Assembly: GCA_030523385.1 (NCBI GenBank)
Contig: JAUNIV010000001.1
Coordinates: 1-46,682, forward strand
Direction: 5' to 3'
From: Bacteroidales bacterium
GTDB taxonomy: Bacteria; Bacteroidota; Bacteroidia; Bacteroidales; Bacteroidaceae
DNA: 46,682 bases
The first letter of the stretch is position 1; every line of letters begins with the position of its first letter. Below are positions 32,459-42,600 of this stretch, piece after piece. Under the pieces are notes generated by a model. That model was not told where the DNA came from. It saw only the letters and a list, made by a program, of their open reading frames with translations, and made no database searches. The position numbers and the translations under genes were made by a program.

Positions 32459-33759
32459 AAGTTCGTATTTTTAGTTCTGTCGTTCTTTAGATAAAAGATG
32501 GACTGAATGCCGAGCAATGTCACAAACAGGTATTCCATCAGCCAATAAGTTGCCAGCGTTACATTGCAACGGCTTAATCCCCATAACCCCAACAGATAAA
32601 CAATAATAGTGCTCACATGAAAGACAAACACCGCCCGTGTCGCCCCGGTTCCTACCACTGCGTTCAGATAGACATAGCTGGGCAGTGCAAGGAAATAGTC
32701 GAACAGCATGACGGCAAACGGCAGGCATGCGGCCTGCACTATGTCAGGGCTATCCGTATAGGCTCCAATGGCAAACCTGTGGAAAAGCAATGCGAGTATA
32801 ATGAGGGGAATACCTATTGCATATCCCAGACGGGTGATTCTGCGGCAAAGAGGAAAAACGGCATCCCTTTCACCAGCTCCAATCAAATTGCTCACCAAAG
32901 AGCCGGTAACTGCCGATAAAGCATTGACAATAACTGCAAATAGGGTGGAAACACTCCTTACAATATTGGAAACGGCCAATTCTGTCTCACCAAGACGCTC
33001 GATAGCCAGAAAGAAAACAAACCAGGCGGCCACACTTGTAAAGAACTGCAACATGCTCCATATCGAAACAGAAAATACCTCTTTCAGTATCTTTACATCA
33101 ATACGCCAGTACAAGCCATACGCCTTTTTGTCAATATGCCGATACATATATACGGACAATATAGCCAGTGAACACAATTCTGCAAATGAGGATGCGATGG
33201 CAGCTCCGGATATTCCCATGTCAAAGCCGAATATCAGAATCCAGTTCGTCGGGATGTTTACCAATACAGCCATGAAGGCTGCCACATTCAACGCTTTTGT
33301 CTTTGTGATACCCACCAAGAAGGAACGTAAGGCGAGGAAGGGGAAAGAGAACAGCAATCCCCACATACGCCAATCCAAATAACGGATAACCGCATGATAG
33401 ATGTCTTCAGAAATTATCAGGTGCTTCAGCAAAATTGGAGAAAGAGCCTTGGATACCAGGCAGACGGTCACTGCAAATATCGACAGGAAGAACAGTCCTT
33501 GAATGAACGCTTTCCCGGTTTCCTCATACCTCTGTTCTCCGTTACGACGGCCTATTACCACTTGCAACCCCATACTGAATCCGAGACCAAGCATATAGAT
33601 CGCCCAAAACCAGATCCCGGCAAGGGCGGATGCGCCAAGTTCCACATCACCTACATGCCCGAGAAACAGGGCATCGGTAATGTTTATCAGTTGTTCGATA
33701 AGGATGCTCATCATTACAGGAAAAGCGATGAGCCAAATTTTCTTATATGTATAATTCAT
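32455..33759 (-). CDS. MATE-family efflux transporter
   Basis: The 434-aa protein has twelve hydrophobic segments and the MATE features at its start (FPVMMSILIEQLINITDALF, then GHVGDVELGASALAG) and a repeated half (VSIWSMLQFFTSVAAWFVFF). MATE pumps use ion gradients to export cationic drugs and other toxic compounds across the inner membrane. It is translated just before the acetyltransferase with a 4-bp overlap. A 222-bp leader with small hairpins and a 7-codon ORF precedes it, so its expression may be inducible. Confidence 0.88.
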   Translation of the reverse strand: MNYTYKKIWLIAFPVMMSILIEQLINITDALFLGHVGDVELGASALAGIWFWAIYMLGLGFSMGLQVVIGRRNGEQRYEETGKAFIQGLFFLSIFAVTVCLVSKALSPILLKHLIISEDIYHAVIRYLDWRMWGLLFSFPFLALRSFLVGITKTKALNVAAFMAVLVNIPTNWILIFGFDMGISGAAIASSFAELCSLAILSVYMYRHIDKKAYGLYWRIDVKILKEVFSVSIWSMLQFFTSVAAWFVFFLAIERLGETELAVSNIVRSVSTLFAVIVNALSAVTGSLVSNLIGAGERDAVFPLCRRITRLGYAIGIPLIILALLFHRFAIGAYTDSPDIVQAACLPFAVMLFDYFLALPSYVYLNAVVGTGATRAVFVFHVSTIIVYLLGLWGLSRCNVTLATYWLMEYLFVTLLGIQSIFYLKNDRTKNTNL

Positions 33760-33989
33760 TTGTTCAAATCAATATGACACAATATGCCATGCCGCTTTAC
33801 GCAGCGCGACAATCCTATAATTATTTGATAAGGGATAATGACAAAACAATAATTGACAAGTTTAAGAATATAAACCTGTCTATTGCTGAACAGCAATCAG
33901 ATGTGCTATTCGTTGAGCGTAGCTATATGCACAACTGCCATTTCATATTGTTGAACAACTTTTCTTTTTATGTTAGTTCTACAAAGGTA
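33760..33989 (-). promoter_or_regulatory. Promoter and long leader of the efflux/acetyltransferase operon
   Basis: On the minus strand TACCTTTG, a perfect TAnnTTTG box, lies at 33989-33982, about 222 bp before the MATE start. The leader holds a 7-codon ORF (MKWQLCI, beginning near 33925), a TTGCTG-TT-CAGCAA hairpin, and TTGTTCAACAA just before the short ORF. A 5-bp inverted repeat CTTAG / CTAAG lies just upstream of the promoter. Leader-peptide control is known for Bacteroides tetQ and ermF; the comparison is only suggestive. The remaining 33990-34095 shows no gene. Confidence 0.45.
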
Positions 33990-34095
33990 GCCCTTTTCCC
34001 TTAGAATCCATCCTAAGACTGCCTACACCTTATGTTTTACGCATATTATTTAATTATATTTTACACATTTTAATCAAAACACCAATCTATGAGGC

Positions 34096-34575
34096 TTAAT
34101 TTCCTATTTTGCGAAACACGGCCAAAGTCCTTCCATCACCATTTTTAAGGAACAGGGAACCTGAAGTCGCTGTGTACTTTTTTATTTCCGACAAGATGAT
34201 TTTCATCTCAATCTCTATGGTCATATCGTCACATGCCATTTCCGTCCATGCCATATTTTGGAATGACAAAAGAGAATCATCAACAGCAAAGTCCCCTGAA
34301 ATGGAATTACAATCCGTCTTGCAGGAGAATGTGCCGGTATCAAGAAATCGGAGCTGGCAACTTTTGTCACTTTTTACTTTAGCCAAAAACATGGATGAAT
34401 ATTCAACCGGATTATATTTTTCAAGCTGCCAACATCCATAGATGCCGCCAGAGGCAATCTGTGGCAAACCAGACTCCATGCTACTGCCATCGCTAACTTT
34501 CGCGGTCTGCTGTCCACATGATACGATGAGCAGTGTCAATACCAGCATCATGAATAAACCCTTGCTTTTCTTCAT
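34096..34575 (-). CDS. META-domain lipoprotein, 159 aa
   Basis: The signal MKKSKGLFMMLVLTLLIVSC ends in a lipobox-like LIVSC, so the mature protein is lipid-anchored. The rest follows the META/HslJ pattern: a GCWQLEKYNP strand at the start, CQLRFLDTGTFSCKTDCNSI in the middle, and KKYTATSGSLFLKNGDGRTL at the end. HslJ-type proteins are linked to novobiocin and envelope stress resistance in other bacteria; the role here is not known. It is the last gene of a four-gene unit headed by the zinc-ribbon and AraC genes. Confidence 0.75.
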   Translation of the reverse strand: MKKSKGLFMMLVLTLLIVSCGQQTAKVSDGSSMESGLPQIASGGIYGCWQLEKYNPVEYSSMFLAKVKSDKSCQLRFLDTGTFSCKTDCNSISGDFAVDDSLLSFQNMAWTEMACDDMTIEIEMKIILSEIKKYTATSGSLFLKNGDGRTLAVFRKIGN

Positions 34576-34577
34576 GC

Positions 34578-34922
34578 TTATTTCTTTTTGATGGTTTGAC
34601 TTTTGCGCATGGACATCTCATCGGCAAAAGCCTGTTCTCCATGTTCTTTGATATAACGGATGCAGGCGGGTCTATCTGACTTAAACAGAAAGGCGAAAAC
34701 CTTTGCTATCCAATTTGAAAACACTTTGCACTCTTGAACATTACGGGAGCACTCGGCACAGGTGCTGAACTTGTTTGCCGTACAGCACGAACGGATTTTG
34801 CACCAGCCAGCTTTGTCGTTTTGTTTACATCCTGGGCATTTTCCGTTTAAGAACTTGCGGCAAGCCCCGCAGTACAGACCGCAAGCAGCGATATGGCGAG
34901 TATCTGTTGTCACATTTTTCAT
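34578..34922 (-). CDS. DUF3795 Cys-rich protein, 114 aa
   Basis: The protein carries paired cysteines in CGLYCGACRKFLNGKCPGCK, then CKIRSCC and CAECSRNVQEC, the pattern of DUF3795 proteins, which are thought to bind metal. It has no signal peptide. The gene is 2 bp from the META lipoprotein gene and 9 bp from the AraC-type regulator gene, in one transcript. DUF3795 genes are often found on Bacteroides and Clostridium mobile elements near such regulators; what they do is unknown. Confidence 0.8.
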   Translation of the reverse strand: MKNVTTDTRHIAACGLYCGACRKFLNGKCPGCKQNDKAGWCKIRSCCTANKFSTCAECSRNVQECKVFSNWIAKVFAFLFKSDRPACIRYIKEHGEQAFADEMSMRKSQTIKKK

Positions 34923-34931
34923 AAGTCTAAT

Positions 34932-35858
34932 TTATATATTACATTTTGATATTACAGGAACACATATATCCACTGTCAGCTTCTTATCCGGATGTTCTTC
35001 GGGATTATTCATATAAATCTCAAAGGCCAGCCCGCAACACTTACTGCCGTATTCATCTATCAAGTGGAACATACATTCCCATGCGTGATGAATCTCATCC
35101 CATGTGATTTCAAACCTCCCCACGGCATATTGCCCGGCAGGAATGGTGTATGAACTTATTTCTCCGTTGGTCTTCATAGGCCCCTTGACTACCAGACAAG
35201 CATCTGAAATGAGCTTTCCTTCTTCTGTCACACTCGGATTGTTATGATAGATGGATATTAAACGGGGATTGTGCATCGTGACCAATCCCTTGGAGTATGC
35301 CCAACGCATCAGCTTTTCAAATGCCTGTTGCATATTTGAATATGCACCATAATGGCGGCAATACACCACATGGATAGCATCTAAACGCTTGATCTCGAAA
35401 CTGCAGTTCATATTTATATCTCCTATCTTGAATGTTTTTTGTGTGCAAAAATAGTGGGAATAGGAACGGCTTTGTGGATTCATTATGCGCTCCAATGTAC
35501 GTTTCTTGCTATTCTCTTGTAGCCACTTGCACCTGTAGGCCTCTGCGGTCATGCCAAAATGCTTCTTGAAATTACGACAGAAAACATTGACGGAGTTAAA
35601 GCCACATTCAAAAGCAATGTTCATGATAGGCTTTTCCACGTCGTTCCGCAGCTGTATCGTCGCAAGTTCCAAACGCCGGCGCATGACATATTTAGCCAAC
35701 GATTCGCCCATTGCAGCCGTAAATATACGGTGAAAATGGTACGTTGACAGATAGGTCTTCTGCGCCAATAATTTTATATCAAGGTCTTCGTTTATATGGG
35801 CATTGATATAATCAAGGACCATATTCACTTGCTTTGTATATTTGGCATAATCACTCAT
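34932..35858 (-). CDS. AraC-family regulator with C-terminal GyrI-like domain
   Basis: Residues about 8-108 are an AraC-type double helix-turn-helix (LLAQKTYLSTYHFHRIFTAA, then IAFECGFNSVNVFCRNFKKH). Residues about 150-308 form a GyrI-like small-molecule-binding domain (MNCSFEIKRLDAIHVVYCRH, YTIPAGQYAVGRFEI). This Rob/BmrR-like build senses drugs or lipophilic compounds and turns on nearby export or detoxification genes. It heads the DUF3795 and META lipoprotein genes, and the MATE/acetyltransferase operon lies just downstream, so it is a candidate regulator of that set. Confidence 0.9.
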   Translation of the reverse strand: MSDYAKYTKQVNMVLDYINAHINEDLDIKLLAQKTYLSTYHFHRIFTAAMGESLAKYVMRRRLELATIQLRNDVEKPIMNIAFECGFNSVNVFCRNFKKHFGMTAEAYRCKWLQENSKKRTLERIMNPQSRSYSHYFCTQKTFKIGDINMNCSFEIKRLDAIHVVYCRHYGAYSNMQQAFEKLMRWAYSKGLVTMHNPRLISIYHNNPSVTEEGKLISDACLVVKGPMKTNGEISSYTIPAGQYAVGRFEITWDEIHHAWECMFHLIDEYGSKCCGLAFEIYMNNPEEHPDKKLTVDICVPVISKCNI

Positions 35859-35944
35859 TGCGTATCGTCATTTACCACAATGGGAATAGATGTCCGCGCT
35901 CATTTCCGAAACAGAGATATTCCCAAAGTGTTGTCGTTATTATC

Positions 35945-36226
35945 TCATGGACATTTTCTCCAGCGTTTGAGGGTTGGATAAAACTGTCGAAGCCAATCCT
36001 TCATTTCCTCCACGGTCAAGTTTGTCCCAGACCACTCGTTTATCTCATCAGTGAACTGTGCACTGTGCTCGACCATCTGCTCCATAGTCATCTCTTGCGT
36101 GAACTTGCCATCTTTGTAGCAATCAAGGCAGTAATCCTCATTGGGACTACCGTCAGCGTTCGTTCCTTTGTACTCGCCAGTCTGTGGCATTGGCATCCCA
36201 CAGCTTTGACAAAATTTCTGTTCCAT
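35945..36226 (-). CDS. Zinc-ribbon protein (Zn_ribbon_2 type), 93 aa
   Basis: The N-terminus MEQKFCQSCGMPMPQTGEYK and the later YCLDCYKDGKF give two CxxC pairs of a zinc ribbon; the C-terminal 45 residues are helical (EMTMEQMVEHSAQFTDEINE). It matches the small putative zinc-ribbon family often found beside AraC/GyrI regulators. It lies 86 bp upstream of the AraC gene on the same strand. Its function is unknown. Confidence 0.8.
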   Translation of the reverse strand: MEQKFCQSCGMPMPQTGEYKGTNADGSPNEDYCLDCYKDGKFTQEMTMEQMVEHSAQFTDEINEWSGTNLTVEEMKDWLRQFYPTLKRWRKCP

Positions 36227-36477
36227 ATCCTATATTATTTCTGTTAAATGATTTAGCCGGCAAAATTAGTGAGAATATACTTTTTCCTGTGGACACATAT
36301 TGTGCTTCAATGTACGTTTCTTGCTATCTTATTGCCGATTTTTGCTCCAATGCGTTTTGGGTCGCTATTCTATATGATACCATACGGCATTAACTTGACA
36401 ACCGTATTTATGCGAATGGTGGAGGATTATACCAAGCCACATATCTGCAATGAGCCGTCAGGCACCTCAGTCGGTAT

Positions 36478-36573
36478 AAATATATATGCCCCTTGACTGA
36501 CTGACCTTAATGGCTCGCCCGCAATTTTTCGGTTAGTCACTCTAAATATATACACCCTTTGACCGACTGACTT
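36478..36573. repeat. Degenerate 30-bp direct repeats next to ICE integrase
   Basis: AAATATATATGCCCCTTGAC (36478 on) and AAATATATACACCCTTTGAC (36544 on) begin two copies of a roughly 30-bp unit, ending GACTGAC, 66 bp apart. They lie 7 bp before the integrase stop codon end. The rest of the 353-bp gap 36227-36579 has no gene that I can support. They could be integrase or excisionase binding sites. Confidence 0.5.
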
Positions 36574-36579
36574 GTTTTG

Positions 36580-37725
36580 CTATTCAAAGACGCCATCGAA
36601 CAAAGAAACCGCCTCGTCTTTCTTTGTGTTGATAATCCGGGCATAACGCTGGGTGTGGCGAATGGTGGTGTGCCCGAGCAGCTGGCTGGTCGTATAAATG
36701 TCTATACCCGCAGTAAGACAGAGTGTTGCGAAGCTGTGCCTCCCCGCGTGAAAAGTGATGTCCTTTGTGATTCCGGCGTTCTTCATCCATGTGCCGAGAG
36801 TCTGACCGTAACTCCTTGTCAGCCGGGGGAACACCTTGTCTTCCGCCGTGGCATCCTCCGGTTGCTCGGGCAACCATTTTCGGGCATTCATGTTCAACGG
36901 CAGGAACAGTTCGACACCGGTCTTGTATTGGATAATCTCGACTTGCCAATGGGTTGCGGTCTTCACTATGTCTTTCCAACGGAGGCTCATGATGTCATAG
37001 ATGCGGAGTCCGCTGAAGCAGGAGAACAAGAACGCACCCTTGATGTCCTCTCTGTGACATGGGGTAGCGATAAGCCGTTTGATTTCCTCGACCGTCAAAT
37101 ACTCACGCTTATGCTCTTTGATGGATAGCGAAGCTCTGGTTATTCCCTTGAACGGGCTTTTAGGTATCACGCTTTCACGTACTGCGTAATTCAAAGCCGC
37201 CCTGACATAGCCTAAGTATAGGAACACCGTGCTTTTCGTTATTTTTTTCCGATCCGTATTAAGAGCGGAACGGCTGGCAAGGTGTTCCATAAAGCCCGTA
37301 ATGAATTCCTTATCCACATCGCCAAGTGTGATTTCGGAATCATAACTGGCAACTTCTTCTACAGAACGGTCAAGCCATCTCTTCGATGATTCTGCACAGC
37401 TTTTCTTTGCGTTCTCGGCATAGATTCCCATCCATGAACAGAACGGCATCCTGGCTTTATGAGACTTATCTTTTATGCCTGCAATACGGTTAGTAAGGTC
37501 AAGTATCATTTCTTCCTTGATGGCATTGGCCTGTGCAAGGGTGTTGGCGTTCATGATCTTTGACGACATGTCTGTCTCAGGCACAAGATACAGCTTGAGA
37601 AACTTGTACGTTCGCTTCCCATTATGGTATATATCCAAATATAATGAGCGGTTGCCGTTTTTCAACACCTGCTCGCGGAGCCTTATTGGTTCCTTCATTA
37701 CTACTTGTTTCTTCGGTCTGCCCAT
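36580..37725 (-). CDS. ICE tyrosine integrase A, 381 aa
   Basis: The N-terminus MGRPKKQVVMKEPIRLREQV and YLDIYHNGKRTYKFLKLYLV form the arm-binding domain. The catalytic Arg is in FSCFSGLRIYDIMSLRW, HxxR in FHAGRHSFATL and the nucleophile in GHTTIRHTQRYARI. It is a full-length member of the Bacteroides integrase family related to IntDOT. It lies 6 bp downstream of integrase B on the same strand, so the two form one transcript that starts at the outer end of the ICE. Having two adjacent, related integrases suggests that both are used or that one is a decaying duplicate; both keep all catalytic residues. Confidence 0.9.
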   Translation of the reverse strand: MGRPKKQVVMKEPIRLREQVLKNGNRSLYLDIYHNGKRTYKFLKLYLVPETDMSSKIMNANTLAQANAIKEEMILDLTNRIAGIKDKSHKARMPFCSWMGIYAENAKKSCAESSKRWLDRSVEEVASYDSEITLGDVDKEFITGFMEHLASRSALNTDRKKITKSTVFLYLGYVRAALNYAVRESVIPKSPFKGITRASLSIKEHKREYLTVEEIKRLIATPCHREDIKGAFLFSCFSGLRIYDIMSLRWKDIVKTATHWQVEIIQYKTGVELFLPLNMNARKWLPEQPEDATAEDKVFPRLTRSYGQTLGTWMKNAGITKDITFHAGRHSFATLCLTAGIDIYTTSQLLGHTTIRHTQRYARIINTKKDEAVSLFDGVFE

Positions 37726-37731
37726 TGTCTT

Positions 37732-38862
37732 TTAATCGAATAGTTTGTCAATCATGTAAACCGCATCCACTTTCTTCTTGTCGATAATTTTAGCATATGC
37801 TTGGGTCGTTTCCACATCCGAGTGTCCCAACAACTGGCTTGTGGTATAAAGGTCCGCACCCATAGTCAATGTCATCGTTGCAAAAGCGTGGCGGCTCACG
37901 TGATAGGACACCCGTTTGGTAATACCTGCTTTTGATGTCCATGTCTTCAATACGTGGTCACAATCACTTAATGTGGGGACGTCGAAGACGGAATCGTCTG
38001 GATTTCCTTTTTCTTCCGGCATGAATTTCTGTGCCTGTTGGCTCAAAGGTAGGTAGATAACCTTCCCTGTCTTTTGCTGGCGCAGTTCTAGATGGACTTT
38101 GCCGTTATCTTCGATTACGTCTTTCCAGCGTAATCCTTTGACATCACTGTAACGCAATCCACAAAAACATGAAAACAAAAACGCGGTCTTTACTCTTGGG
38201 CTTCTACATGGAGTATTGATAAGCGTTTGTACCTCTTCGATGGTGAGATACTCACGCTTTCTACATTCACCTTGTATTGATGCCCAGTCAAATGAAAGCA
38301 GCGGATTGTCACCAAGGATTTCCAAGTCCACGGCATAATTAAGAGCGGCACGTATGTATCCGCAATAACCGGCTATTGTCTTTTTCGCCAACGGCTTTTG
38401 CGTTGTTCTTGCCTTACGGGTTTCCAAATACTCTATGAATCCCTGCAAGAAATCCTTGTCAACCTCGTAGAGCTTTATACGAGGATTATGAACCTTCAGG
38501 CAAACCGACACGGCGTGTACATGATTAACAAGGGAACTGCGTCCTTTTTTTCTTCCAAATTCAGCATATTCATTGAGCCAGTCGATAAGCGGCATTTTGG
38601 CTTTGTCCGAAAGAGCCGTCATTGGCTTCTTGTTGGTAATGTCAAGAATACGCTGTGCTTTGATGGCATTGGCAGCTTTGAGCGTATTGGCATTTCTCTC
38701 CTTTGCCTCCTGCGATATTTCAGGGACAAGGAAGAGTTTGAGAAATTCATACCTCCGTTTACGGTCGGTATAAATATCTAAATAGATAGACTGGTTACCG
38801 TCCTTAAGCTGCTTGAAGCGGATGCGGACAGGTACCGATTCGGACTTTTTTGTTCTTGCCAT
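37732..38862 (-). CDS. ICE tyrosine integrase B, 376 aa
   Basis: I set the start at the ATG at 38862 (MARTKKSESVPVRIRFKQLK), matching relatives; the frame is open 46 codons further but that part is hydrophobic non-homologous sequence containing the promoter. The arm-binding block is YLDIYTDRKRRYEFLKLFLV. The catalytic Arg is in FSCFCGLRYSDVKGLRW, HxxR in YHVSRHAFATM and the Tyr in GHSDVETTQAYAKI. It is the outermost gene of the element on this side. A promoter-like and att-core-like sequence is 25 bp upstream. Confidence 0.9.
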   Translation of the reverse strand: MARTKKSESVPVRIRFKQLKDGNQSIYLDIYTDRKRRYEFLKLFLVPEISQEAKERNANTLKAANAIKAQRILDITNKKPMTALSDKAKMPLIDWLNEYAEFGRKKGRSSLVNHVHAVSVCLKVHNPRIKLYEVDKDFLQGFIEYLETRKARTTQKPLAKKTIAGYCGYIRAALNYAVDLEILGDNPLLSFDWASIQGECRKREYLTIEEVQTLINTPCRSPRVKTAFLFSCFCGLRYSDVKGLRWKDVIEDNGKVHLELRQQKTGKVIYLPLSQQAQKFMPEEKGNPDDSVFDVPTLSDCDHVLKTWTSKAGITKRVSYHVSRHAFATMTLTMGADLYTTSQLLGHSDVETTQAYAKIIDKKKVDAVYMIDKLFD

Positions 38863-38886
38863 TAATTGCCAATGCTTTATTCGTGT

Positions 38887-38896
38887 GCAAAGGTAC
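38887..38896 (-). promoter_or_regulatory. Integrase promoter -7 box that also fits the GTAnnTTTGC integration core
   Basis: On the minus strand the sequence is GTACCTTTGC. It is a perfect TAnnTTTG box 25 bp before the integrase B start and also fits the CTnDOT-type core GTAnnTTTGC. No clear -33 TTTG is found at the usual spacing. The ICE end should be within roughly 38863-39020, but the left end of the ICE is outside the window, so the direct-repeat test cannot be made. Confidence 0.5.
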
Positions 38897-39020
38897 AAAA
38901 AATAGCTCAAAATGACTAACAAAAAAGTAACATAATTGACCGAAATAACAAAAAATAGCCATCCCTCCTTTAGAAACAAAGCAAAAACAGACATCAGCAA
39001 ACCATTGTAAATAAAGGATT

Positions 39021-39230
39021 TTATTCATACTTGCTTATAATTCCTCGCTCGCAAATTTGCCTTTTCACTTTATTTGTCACACAAATGCGTAACATGGCAT
39101 CATTCTTTCTGTCCATATAAACATAATGTCTCCGATTGTAGTAAAAATGCCATCCCACAGAAGGCAGATGTTCAACATTTCCACATTTCTTCTTGATTTC
39201 ATTCACGATTTCTTCTTGTTTCATACGCAT
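39021..39230 (-). CDS. Small hypothetical protein, 69 aa
   Basis: The frame encodes MRMKQEEIVNEIKKKCGNVE, then a beta-rich basic part (GWHFYYNRRHYVYMDRKNDA) and a C-terminus ERGIISKYE. It has no signal peptide and no known motif. It lies just outside the ICE integrase, on the presumed chromosomal side. Composition and a sensible ATG start make it plausible as a gene, but it could be a fragment left by integration. Confidence 0.45.
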   Translation of the reverse strand: MRMKQEEIVNEIKKKCGNVEHLPSVGWHFYYNRRHYVYMDRKNDAMLRICVTNKVKRQICERGIISKYE

Positions 39231-39363
39231 AAATGTTTTGTTTCAATATTTTATGAGTATGAAATAAGTTTTGTAACCTTTTCTATCACCAAATAAATGC
39301 GTTCGCACCAATATATTTGTAAACATGCCTCTTCAAAATCATTGAAAAAGAAGACCATTCAAA

Positions 39364-39471
39364 CTATCTCATATATTTAAGGAAGTATTCCCTAAAACGA
39401 TAAAAAACATAAGACACGGCAAGTAATAAAATTGCATGAAGAAATACAAAAGCTACAGTTGTTCCCGTCAC
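39364..39471 (-). CDS. Possible 35-aa membrane micro-ORF in the gap before the CHAT gene
   Basis: From a GTG at 39471 the frame encodes a hydrophobic span VAFVFLHAILLLAVSYVFYR and ends FREYFLKYMR. The open frame continues upstream to about 39520, and a 7-T run there could hide a longer frame that starts KPDAMPVHMSFF. The rest of 39231-39655 is AT-rich and holds only an imperfect inverted repeat TGTACAGGC / GCTTGTACA (39514-39522 and 39533-39541). Confidence 0.3.
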   Translation of the reverse strand: MTGTTVAFVFLHAILLLAVSYVFYRFREYFLKYMR

Positions 39472-39655
39472 AATCCCATTTCCCGCTGTTTTGGTGCAAT
39501 AAAAAAAGACATATGTACAGGCATGGCATCAGGCTTGTACACATAGAAGAAAACAACAGACAATTGGAGCTGTTTCTATAAATATCTTATCCCGAACCCG
39601 CGTATTTATGCAATCAACATCTAAGAAGTAACCACTATAAAAACATTTTTTCAAA

Positions 39656-42600
39656 TCAATCCAACATTATAAATGCCGCCCAAAGGAATGGGTCTGGATA
39701 TTTACTGCGGACTATGGACTTTGTTTGTTCAAAAGCCTTGTGCTTGTCCCAGTCGCACTCTTTAGATGAAAGTTGCTCATAGAATGTCACCATGAAGTCG
39801 GTCGTCACTTTATCGCTGACACTCCATAATGCCATGACAATAGTGCCTACACCTGCTTTCTTGAAAGCACGCTGCAAGCCATATAAGCCTTCAGAGGTTG
39901 CCTTACCCTGACCAGATTGACAAGCTGAAAGAACCACCAAATCCGTAGTACTCAAATCCAAACGTGCGATGTTATTGGCCGTAAGGATTCCGCCAAGCAC
40001 ACCTTCAGGCAGAGGTTTACCCAGCCATGCCGTATTGCCGCCACTTAGTACAAGACCGGAAAGCAACATGGCATCGGTATATCCTCTCAAATAGTCCACG
40101 TCATTTGCACGGTCTGGCGTATAATAGAATCCATGCGTGGCAATCTGCAATATCTTCGGAGAATTGCCGTGCATGCTCAGGAAAGACTCTTCCGTACCCT
40201 CCATGTCCATACGTGGAGTGACCTGCCATTGTTTTGCCTTCAAAATGCCTTCAATCTTAATGATTTCCTCTTTTGAGCCAGGTAGTTCATGGAAGACTGA
40301 ATCGCCTCGTACCATGTCTCCACGCATCACCATCAGGTCTGATAAATCATATTTCTTCGCCTCACACACCATCGTTGTAGGTTGCAGGTCATATTTTAAA
40401 CCACCATATAATACTGCCGTTTGAGGCTTGGCAGCTAATGCCTCACTACGTTTCTTTAAAAGTTCGCGTGCCGAAGACAATCTCACAAAGTTGTAATGAT
40501 CGCCTAACAAAGAGCCATCTGAGAGCGGTAATGATTCCAGTGATACTTGGAACAACAGTTGTGACGGCACATAATAAATGGTTGACCCTTCCGCAACATG
40601 TTCTTTCAACGGGTCCCATAACAATTTCAGTATCTCTGGTGCATAATCTTCATCGTAATACATATCTGGACGAACTATACCCAATGAGTCTATCTGGTTT
40701 TCTGCAAAAAGTGTCTTAAGCAATGGATATTCATCCGTCTTGTTTATTATATAGGCGGCATACCTGCGTCCCTTTGTCTTGGAAACAAAGTCCGTAAAGT
40801 CTATCAGTACTTCATTTGGTTTCATTGCCTGCTTGATGGCATTGTAGTCAACATCCATAAATCCAGTGATACTGCCAAAACTGCGACAACGCTCAGACAG
40901 GCGTGTAGCGATGCGGTCTGCCCGTTGCGACATGCTCAATATGCTGTCTGCATGATGCTGGTAATCCTTTTCCCATTCCTTTATTTGGTTCTTCATCAAT
41001 GACAGCCGCATATAGTCGCGCATATCCTCTTCAGAGCCCTCCTTCTTTACCACATCTACCAATGACCGTTCTGATTCAAGCAGGAAAGCCTTTGACATTA
41101 CAAGTGCGTCATAGCAACTCTGTGTAAACTGTGTCTGGTAGAGTTTTGCCTGCAGTGCATATGGCGTCATATTCATAAAGAACGATGATACAGGGTTCCA
41201 AAAACTTGTCCTTTCTTCAGCGTTCATGTAGGGGACACGTTCCTTTATCAAATTTTTCAACCTCGTTGTTGCCTGCATATAGTTCTTACATCCCTCATCA
41301 ATATGCCCTGCAAATCCATTGGCATTGGCAAGGTAGTTCAAGGAATTGATATATTCCATGCTACTTTCGCCATATATATTACGAATATTCTCCGCATACT
41401 GTTTGTAGTGTTGTTCCATCTCAACATAACGTCCAAGTTGATATTCCATGCCGCCTTTCAACGCCAATAAAGACGTTCTGTCACCATCTAATATGCTATA
41501 TTGTATGCCCAACATTTCGTCTGCCTTTTGATAATCCTTTAATGCGGCTGCATAATTATTGAACGCAGCATGACAACGAGCACGTGTCACATAATAATTA
41601 CAAAGTTCTTTCGTCTCGGTAATCTTTTCCGCTCCTTTGAATAGTGAATCAATACAGGCAAAGCAATTCGTCTTGTCATCTTTTAACCTATAGATATCTG
41701 CCAGCGGCATATATGGCATACTATATCCTGCGGCATCTGCACTATAGTTGGACTGATACTCGACAAGGGCTTTTTCCCCGTATTCCAAAGCGTGGTCATA
41801 ATCTCCGTTTGCTATATACAGACTGCGAAGCTTTGCGTATATAACATATCTGTTTATTTGGTTTGTACCTACATTTACCCTTTCAGCAATACTCTTCCCT
41901 CTCATATACCACTCTTCAGCCAACTTATACAAGCCCGTTTCTTTTGCCTCGTCTCCTTTCTGTAGATAGTAGTCATATCTGGTTTTCTCATCTCCTGCCG
42001 CTTCAACTAACGAATCCATAGATGCTGTGCAAAAACGGACTATTTTCATATCTCCTGTAGAAGTTCCAAATGACCATAATGACTTTAATATGTCCATCTG
42101 GTCTGACACTTTCCCGTTTTTCTTTGCCAATGTCAGAGCCTGTACATATGCCTCTTTACACCCCGTGAAATCATAGAGATAGTTCTTGACTGATGCAATT
42201 GCCTTCAGTACGGATATCTTATATGAATCGATGCCTATTTTACGGAAACCCTCCAATGCCTGCTGATAGCAGTTCAAAGCCTCTTCAAATCTCTGTGAAG
42301 AGAAACAATCAACACCTTCAATATAAAATGACTGATACAGTCGGGGATAGACATATTGAGCCAACTTCTCATCTGCATACGGTTCTATCTCATACAGAAT
42401 ATCTCTTCCCAGTCTATAATCATTTTTCTTTTCCCAATTTGGTTTGATTAGTCCTTTTGCATACAGATATCCATTTGTGACATATAGCTTGGCAATATCC
42501 TTTTTTTCGACATCGTTAATATTTCCTTGTATCAGTTTCTTTGCCAGTAGATATGCATCTTTGTGTCGTTTAAGATTTTCAAGGCATTTGCATGCCATTG

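Noticed and set aside
33747..34004. Plus-strand 85-codon frame over the MATE leader
   Set aside because: It overlaps the MATE start antisense and covers the leader and promoter; composition is not clearly coding.
37732..39000. Integrase B starting at 39000 with a hydrophobic N-terminus
   Set aside because: The extra 46 residues contain the promoter region and do not match other integrases, which begin MARxKK or similar.
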